A stretch of 64,000 nucleotides of DNA from Myxocyprinus asiaticus (lineage: Eukaryota > Chordata > Actinopteri > Cypriniformes > Catostomidae): contig NC_059368.1 in assembly GCF_019703515.2 (NCBI RefSeq), positions 35,851,831 through 35,915,830 on the forward strand, written 5' to 3'. Shown here piece after piece: positions 57,141 through 64,000 of the stretch. The position numbers were made by a program, and so were the translations under genes. The notes beneath the pieces were generated by a model. The model searched no databases and was not told the DNA's origin. It was given only the letters and a program-made list of their open reading frames with translations. Position 1 is the stretch's first letter. Each line of letters opens with the position of its first letter.

Positions 57141-57498
57141 TTGACAAGCAAAGAAAAATTGTGTACCCAAGGCTAAATTATATAGACCACAATTCAATAT
57201 TGATGTACCATAAAATCCTTAATAACCCACAGAACAGAAAAAAATGTGCTTCAACCTTATGCATAACAGTCTCAACGGGTGTCCATCCCCCGGAAATCCG
57301 ACATTCCACGCATGCTCACGAAACCCTCCATGAACCCATTGCTACAAGATTACTTCAGTCCAGTGTTTTTTTTTTTTGTTTTTTTGTTTTTTTTTTACAT
57401 CGTACTATTGAACTGCACATAAAAGTTTTCAATGAAATAGGCCCCAGTAAATAACAACATCGAACCCACAAAATGAACAAATAAACTCAACAATAGGC
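57141..57498 (-). other. Upstream (inter-ORF) part of the L1-like LINE or unassigned DNA
   Basis: AT-rich on the minus strand before the ORF2 start, with T/G-rich runs at 57367-57397. No ORF1 coding recognised. Confidence 0.35.
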
Positions 57499-57779
57499 TG
57501 TAACCAGGTTTGTTGTTGGGTGAAGGAAGGAAGCTGGGACTGGGTGAACAATCTACATAAATCTTTTATTAATGTGACTTTTCAGTCTAAACACACAAGT
57601 TTAGCTTTTCAGCACGACACACAAACACACACTCAGGTCAGACTCCCCTCATCTGGTGTTCTCTCCCTCTTTATAACTCTCCCCAGCATTTCTGCAATGA
57701 GACACAGCTGTTAATCATCAAGAATGTGCTCAGGTGTGAACCCTTACCGCTCTCTCTCCGGACGAATGCTCAACCACAC
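57499..57779 (-). mobile_element. 3' LTR of a Gypsy element, 281 bp
   Basis: On the minus strand it starts TGTGGTTGAGCATTCGTCCG and ends ACAAACCTGGTTACA (TG...CA). A TTATAAAG box (near 57675) and an AATAAAAG poly(A) signal (near 57570) occur in the expected order. A G-rich polypurine tract (GGGCGGTGGGGGTG, 57780-57793) lies directly upstream. Confidence 0.8.
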
Positions 57780-57814
57780 CCCCACCGCCCGACTCAGGCC
57801 AGGGAGCCCCCCCC

Positions 57815-60420
57815 CACACCCCATTTCTGGAGAGAAAATCAGCAACAGCCATCTGCATCCCCAGTCTGTGGACCAACTCAAACTTAAAAGGCTGTAAAAC
57901 CAGATACTAACGGGTGATCCATGCATTAGCATCCTTCATGTGGTGGAGCCACTGAAGTGGTGGGTGAAGGCTCGCTCCAACAGATAGTATCGGAGGGTGA
58001 GAATGGCCCATTTGGTGGCCAGACATTCCTTCTCAGTAGTGCTGTACTTAGTCTCTCTCAGCGATAGCTTGTGACTAATGTACAGCACTGGCAGCTCCTC
58101 CTCCTCCACCACCACCTGTGAGAGCACAGCCCCCAGCCCCATGTCCAAAGCGTCCATCTGTAAAACAAATGGGAGGGAGAAATTAAGTGCATGTAAAAGT
58201 GGCCCACCGCAAAGTGCAGCTTTCACCTGTGTAAACGGCTGTTGACACTGCTCTGCCCACTGGACCGGGTCTGGAGCTCCCTTTTTAGGGAGATCAGTCA
58301 GTGGACTGGTGACGTCTGAATAATTAGGCACAAACCTTCTATAGAAGCCAGCCAGCCCCAGGAACTCACCTCCTTTTTGGTCTTGGGTCTTAGGCAGGTC
58401 ACAATCACTGCAGTCTTATCAATTTGGGGATGCACCTGCCCGTGACCCAAGTGGAACCCCAGATACCGTACCTCCACCCATCAAATTGCGCACTTCTTGG
58501 GGTTTGCCATGTGTCCCGCTCATCGCAGCAACCTCAGAGTAGCCCTCAGATGCTGCATGTGCTGCTGCCAATCATTACTGTATATAATGATGTCATCCAG
58601 ATAGGCAGCGGCATAAGCAGAGTGTGGTCTGAGGACCTGGTCCATAAGGCACTGAAACGTAGCTAGGGCCCCGAACAAACCAAACAGATGTGTCACGAAT
58701 TGGTGTAAGCCAAACGGTGTGGAGAGGGCCATTTTTCACGGGACATCAGCGTTAAGGGAATCTGCCAATAACCGTTTGTCTTATCCAGTGTTGAGTAAAA
58801 GTAAGCTGTGCCCAACCAATCGAGCAACTCATCAATACGAGGCATTGGGTATGCGTCAAATTTAGACACTACATTGACTTTCCTATATCCACACAGAACC
58901 GTACTGACCCGTTGCTCTTAGGGACTAGAACGACTAGGCTAGATCAATCACTGTGGGATTCTTCTATTACTCCCATATCGAGCATTGCATCTAATTCTTC
59001 CCAAACTAATTTTTTCTTGTGCTGGGGAAGTCTGTAGGGACAACTACGTACCACTACCCTGGGCATAGTCTTGATGTGGTGCTGTATGAGGTTTGTACGA
59101 CCAGGCAGAGGCAAGAACACGTCTGCAATACTTTTTGCAACTTGGCAACCTCTGTGACTTGAGACAGTGAGAGGTGGTCCCCACAAGTGACATGATTGGC
59201 TTTTAAGTCCACCTCTGGCCGGAGCTCCACCCTCTCCGGGACCACCATTGCCAATGTCACAGGGACTGCCTCCCTCCATAATTTCAGGAGGTTGGGATGG
59301 TATATTTGACTTGTGTCACCTCTATCTGTTCATTTTACCTCATAATCGAGATCTCCCACTCGTCGTGTGACCTCAAAGGGCCCTTGCCACTTGACAAGTA
59401 ATTTGGAGCTTGATGTTGGGAGTAATGCAAGCATTTTGTCTCCTGTTGCAAATTCCCATAGCCGAGTGCCCCTATCATACAGTCGGCTTTGACGTTCTTG
59501 AGCTTGGAGCAAATTCTCCTGTGTTAGTTGACCCAAAATGTGGAGTTTTGCTCTAAGATCAAGAACGTACTGAATTTGGTTTTTACTGTTTGAAGGTCTC
59601 TCCTCCCAAGCTTCCTGCATGACATCGAGCACGCCGCATGGCCAACGCCCATACAGCAGCTTGAATGGGGAAAACCCTGCGAAGGCTTGGGGGACCTTTT
59701 GAACTGCGAATAACAGGGGTTCAAGCCACTTATCCCAACTCCTAGCATCCTCGTGCACGAACTTACTAATCATATTTTTCAGGGTTTTATTAAATCGTTC
59801 CACCAACCCATCTGTTTGTGGGTGATAAACACTGGTGTGAATTGATTTAATACCCAATAATTCGTACAGTTCACGTAGTGTACATCATCCTCATACATGT
59901 AGTGCCTTGATCAGTGAGGATTTCATTTGGAATCCCCACTCAGAAGATTATTCTGAAGAGTGCCTCTGCAACACTACGTGCTGAGATGTTGCGCAGAGGC
60001 ACTGCTTCCGGATATCGCATTGCATATTCCACCAGATCTAATACAAAGTGATGCCCGCGTGATGTCCGTTCTAATGGCCCGACAAGGTCCATGCCAATTC
60101 TTTCAAAAGGAACTCTGATAAGCAGTAGAGGGCGTAATGGCGCTTTTGGTGTGGTCGGTGGATTCACCAGCTGACATACACACCACCTGCGCACATCCCC
60201 GCGAATGCCCGGCTAATAGAAATGGGCCATTATATGGTTCAGTGTTTTTCCCTGTCCCAAGTGTCCCACCATCGGATTATAATGAGCTGCCTGGAATAAC
60301 ATTTCCCGACGGCTCTTTGGCACTAACAACTGGGTTGTATTTTCCTTTGTCTGAGAGTTTTACCCCAGAATTTAATGATGAGGGTAACCAAAGGATAATC
60401 ATGAACATACCCATGCACAC
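57815..60420 (-). pseudogene. Gypsy pol with integrase upstream of reverse transcriptase
   Basis: On the minus strand, N to C: an integrase zinc domain (AAHYNPMVGHLGQGKTLNH near 60290, then Cys residues), and the core with all three acidic residues visible: FERIGMDLVGPL (60110), NEILTDQGTT (59920) and TDGLVERFNKTLKN (59815). The integrase C-terminal part follows (LLVKWQGPFEVTRRVGDLDY, 59370), then a linker and the RT head YRLPQHKKKLVWEELDAMLD (59020). RT palm AAAYLDDIIIYS comes next (58590), then RNase H (LQMDALDMGLGAVLSQ near 58170, EKECLATKWA) and AVADFLSRNG just before the polypurine tract. Stops and shifts throughout. 5' LTR and gag not found. The order INT-RT-RH is that of Copia and of the Gmr1 group of Gypsy elements. 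Confidence 0.85.
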
Positions 60421-60719
60421 ACCTTACCTTCACCCTCCTATTTGTGCCCAATGCCTCATTTTGAATCAAACATTGGTGAATTGTGGTTTGATTACAACCA
60501 GAATGTTGTACCCCCCCAAAATGCAGCCTGCAGCGAGTCAGGAACCCGGACCAACGTTTCCAGCTCCATTACTGGACATTGGTCTCAGATTTTCCCAGGG
60601 TTCCTGTGTCTCCGGCAGGCAGGCCCAGACGTTACACCTGCCCTCGCGGTAGTGGGTTCCACAACCTGGGGGGGAGAGTGTAGAGAGAGAGGGGTTAGTG
60701 GCAGTTAGTCAGACCCCGG
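60421..60719 (-). other. Possible 5' remnant of the Gypsy element
   Basis: GC-richer than the flanks, contiguous with the integrase head. No protease or gag motif that I can identify. Confidence 0.3.
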
Positions 60720-62845
60720 AGCCAGGATGCAATTGTACAATTGCATTTATGATCTAATTTGTATGAGTAATTTTCCACCTGTTGTCTTTTAAGTCAGTAC
60801 AAAAGGGGCAGATGAAAGTATTTGGAGAGGAAAAATTTGTTGGATTTGGGGAGGTCGTTATATAAAAATTTATTTTGATTATATTTTATTTTCGTTTGAA
60901 GTGAAATTTGAATGTAGAAATATTATTGGATTAAGTTTTTCATGTTTTAATAAATCAATAAAAAATTTAAAGGAAAACTGAACGGTAGAAGTAAAGTGAG
61001 TGCAAAAAAAACAAAAAAACAATTCCTTGATCCATAGCCTAACCTGAAAGGCCAATACGATCACTGTTAATACAAGCCATGATTTGTGTCACTTCATCAA
61101 GATGATTAATAATACTTACACTCTCTATCATTTTAACTGAGCCTACATTCAAATCCTGAACCTCGTTTCTCATGCGTACAAAAGGAGCACATCATTGTCA
61201 TAAAAATATGTCTGAATTTCAATATTTCTATTCTTGTAATTCATTGCATACAGTCCATTTACACTACCAACATTTTATGAATGTGCTGTCTGTTTATATC
61301 ACTGGTGCTTAAGGGAATTAACTACATGGGATGCAGACGATGCAATTACTGGACAAGAAACTCAGAATTAAATTGCACTTGACCCAGCACATTAGCGCTT
61401 TGCACACACAATTTTTCAGAACCCACTTGTGGCTAGACTTAGCGCATGCTTGCATGGAATTACCAAAACTTTATGCCAGTGGCCAATGACTTTGTGCGTG
61501 TGACTTAAAGCATAGCACTACGCTCAGCACTAGTACTCTTAAAATAGGGCCAGTCTGCAGCATGCAAGATCTTTAAATTTATCATTGTACATGTTTTTGT
61601 GTTTGGAATGGCTAGAAGCTTAATTTCAACTCAAACTTGTGAGCTTTGCTCATTGGAATGTCAGTCTCTGGTGGAAACCGACTGTCTTGGCTTCACAGGT
61701 GGAACTGAACATGACGGAACATTCTTATGTACTAAACAGAGCTCTTCTCAGATCCCAAGGGTGGTGTTTCGTTTTAAAGCAGCAGTACATCTTGCTTGAT
61801 GGCAGTTTCATCTACCACTGGTACAGAAGAACACTCGCCTTAGAGGCAGAAGAGAGACAGTCTCAGGCACATTAGAGTTTAGTTGTCTCTCTTGGCACCA
61901 GTTGAAATGATATCTGTTGCTCAGGACTCAAGTGAACTCAGGGGAAATAAGGCACACATTCCATGATGCCGCAGTATAAACCATCACACACAATAGGCTG
62001 CAGGTCCCAACACATGCCCAATCTACTATATATAAATTGCATTCATTGCATTAGAGAACAAAATATCAAACAAAGTGGTATCTGATAGGTGTGAGTTTCT
62101 GACGGTTAGATTACCGTCTGAGAAAAAATTGCGGTTTACCGGTTTTACGATTATTTGATAGTTTTCTTATTATGCATCAGCACTGATGCAAAAAATTCAT
62201 ATCACATCACAACTGAACATCTTAGTGGATTTATTTCTAGGGGATATGTGGACGCTAAGGGCAGCCATACAATTAGAAAACTGAAAAATACACACCGCTT
62301 ATGCACATTACGCATATGCTCAAAAGTGCGTAAATGTAAGATTATTCTGGGTGCGCAACGTGCAGTTCACGGCATCCAGAAGTTTTACTTCTGCAGCAGT
62401 TTATTAAAGCAATTCGTTGTCTGTCAGACACCCCAACATAAAGAATCGACAATAGACTCTATAAAAATACTGTCCTCAACATCTCACAAATAAACCTTTG
62501 GACTATGCATAATAAAGAGAACATTGCTTACAGCAGGCAATTTAAAGTCCGATAATGACTAAAATGTGCATTTATTGCTGAATGTGATAAATTTATACAG
62601 AAGCAATGCTTTAAATAATGAGGATGATTTAAGATGCAACTTTTCCAAGTTTACTCGCTTATAGTAACTACACACAAATGCACCGCACGCTGTCAGAACG
62701 CTTATACATTACAAAAAGTTGCATCTTTTAATTCATCACTTTAAAATCACCACAGCTAAAAATATTAAACTTACTAGTTTGTTGTTGTGTTTCTTTCTAT
62801 GACTTCTGTCTGCTTGTTTTCCATCCGTCGTCTTCAGTCAGTCAT
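60720..62845. other. No gene; end of a DNA repeat near 61552
   Basis: AT-rich DNA. GCGCATGCTTGCATGG ... CAGCACTAGTACTCTTAAAATAGGGCC (61440-61552) looks like one end of a fish DNA element; the other end is not evident. TTGCGGTTTACCGG at about 62130 may be hAT debris. Short frames at 61599-61875 and 62155-62493 have no recognised domain. Confidence 0.35.
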
Positions 62846-64000
62846 TTCAAATCAAATCAAATCAAATCACTTTTATTGTCACACAACCATATGAACAAGT
62901 GCAATAGTGTGTGAAATTCTTGGGTGCTGTTCCGAGCAACATAGTAGTCGTGACAGTGATGAGACATATACCAATTTACAATAAACATCAGATTTACACA
63001 ACACAATTTAAAATATAATATACACATAATTACACACAACACAATATACAAATAATAACATACAATGTACAGTATACAATACACACAATATAGAATACAC
63101 ATTATACAATAAAAATAGTATGTATAGTATATATAAAATCTACAGTAGGTTGTATTGTACTGTATTGACATTCAGGCTGTCGGTTGATAGTAAGTTGCCA
63201 GTGTGTTGTTAAGAGAGAATATAATTTATGACAGTTCGGTATGAGATAATAAGAGTAATAAAGTGCAGTGCTGATGAATTTGATCGTGAGAGATCAAGAG
63301 TACAAAAGTCTGATTGCTTGGGGGAAGAAGCTGTCATGTAGTCGGCTGGTGCGGGTCCTGATGCTGCGATACCGCCTGCCTGATGGTAGCAGTGAGAACA
63401 GCCCATGGCTCGGGTGGCTGGAGTCTCTGATGATCCTCCGAGCTTTTTTCACACACCGCCTGGTATATATGTCCTGGAGGGAGGGAAGCTCACCTCTGAT
63501 GATGTGTCTGGCAGTTCGCACCACCCTTCGCAGGGCTTTGCGGTTGTGGGCGGTGCTATTGCTATACCAGGCAGAGATGCAGACAGTCAGGATGCTCTCT
63601 ACAGTGCAGGTGTAGAACTATGTGAGGATGTGGCGGTTCATTCCAAACTTCCTCAGCCGTCTCAGGAAGAAGAGGCGCTGATGAGCCTTCTTCACAACAG
63701 CCTTAGTGTGGACCGACCATGTGAGTTCCTCAGTGATGTGGACACCCAGGAACTTGAAGCTGCTGACTCTCTCCACTGGTGCTCCATTGATGGTGATGGG
63801 GCTGTGTTCACTTTCTCTTCTCCTGAAGTCCACCACAAACTCCTTTGTCTTACTGATGTTGAGGGAGAGGTTGTGCTCCTGAAACCAGTGTGTCAGAGTG
63901 TGCACCTCCTCTCTGTAGGCTGTTTCATCATTGTCAGTGATCAGACCTACCATCGCCGTATCATCAGCAAACTTAATGATGGCATTGGAGCTGTGTGTTG
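62846..64000 (-). mobile_element. L2/CR1-like LINE, 3' part, running off the window
   Basis: The 3' terminus is a short tandem tail, (GATTT)n on the minus strand (62846-62869), typical of L2/CR1 LINEs rather than poly(A). A 3' non-coding stretch with TA/CA-rich repeats (62990-63150) precedes the coding end at about 63293. Confidence 0.8.
63291..64000 (-). pseudogene. Reverse transcriptase C-terminal part of the L2/CR1-like LINE
   Basis: An open frame enters from beyond the window end with AIIKFADDTAMVGLI; FADD (63960-63971) is the RT catalytic motif. It continues SLNISKTKEFVVDFRRR, ITINGAPVERVSSFKFLGVH and HQRLFFLRRLRKFGM, typical of the LINE thumb region. A single in-frame stop interrupts HILT*FYTCTVES near 63617. 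The frame then goes on for about 107 codons through RRVVRTARHIIRGELPSLQD and SHPSHGLFSLLPSGRR to a stop at about 63291. One stop in about 235 codons suggests a young copy. The protein would prime reverse transcription at a target nick. Confidence 0.85.

Noticed and set aside
57499..60420. Endogenous retrovirus
   Set aside because: No envelope frame is visible after RNase H, and the domain set and order fit a Gypsy-type (Gmr1-like) element.
60137..60652. A 171-codon plus-strand gene
   Set aside because: Antisense to the Gypsy integrase head; the minus strand reads the zinc-domain motif.
63268..63615. A 115-codon plus-strand gene
   Set aside because: Antisense shadow of the LINE reverse transcriptase.

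Overview
The window looks like transposon-rich, gene-poor DNA from a ray-finned fish, probably a cyprinid or close relative. This is inferred from the families present: fish-type Tc1 elements, hAT and TTAA-target miniature elements, a DIRS-like element, a Gypsy element with a Copia-like pol order, L1-like and L2/CR1-like LINEs, and tRNA-derived SINEs. Base composition is AT-rich with many (CA)n, (TA)n and (AAT)n tracts. I found no host protein-coding exon, rRNA gene or functional tRNA gene I could defend. The larger open frames all lie inside transposable elements.

Layout. 1-2174: a decayed DDE transposon whose outer arms are inverted minisatellite arrays. 2175-22640: mostly quiet DNA with a TTA-target MITE, a CACTA-like MITE, a solo LTR with a perfect 5-bp duplication (8688-8925), a 413-bp TTAA-target MITE, a Tc1-like element (14734-15829), and an inverted LTR abutting the tail of a second LTR (21719-22640). 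22842-30914: a deep nest. An outer element contains a hAT element and a TTAA MITE; the MITE is split by a 5.3-kb insertion that carries a Sleeping Beauty-like Tc1 copy, a solo-LTR-like segment and another hAT element with a perfect 8-bp duplication. 31144-35078: another MITE, a V-SINE-like SINE inside a TTAA MITE, and truncated repeats. 35079-38222: a DIRS-like tyrosine-recombinase retroelement on the minus strand. 38242-40153: the 3' part of a non-autonomous Gypsy-type element with proline-rich repeats, an intron-like segment, a polypurine tract and an LTR. 40449-49659: hAT-like elements, two SINEs and the second copy of the 413-bp MITE. 51480-57140: an L1-like LINE on the minus strand, interrupted by two hAT elements, one of which holds a smaller MITE. 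57499-60420: a minus-strand Gypsy element with integrase before reverse transcriptase. 62846-64000: the 3' part of an L2/CR1-like LINE running off the window.

Nothing here works as a gene pathway. The relations are insertional: older elements serve as targets for younger ones, and target-site duplications plus broken reading frames allow a relative order to be read directly. The best second looks are the Gypsy element with a Copia-like pol order, the Gypsy-type family with a conserved intron-like segment next to its 3' LTR, the transposon with minisatellite inverted arms, and the paired 413-bp TTAA MITEs. All family names come from recognised motifs, not from a database search.
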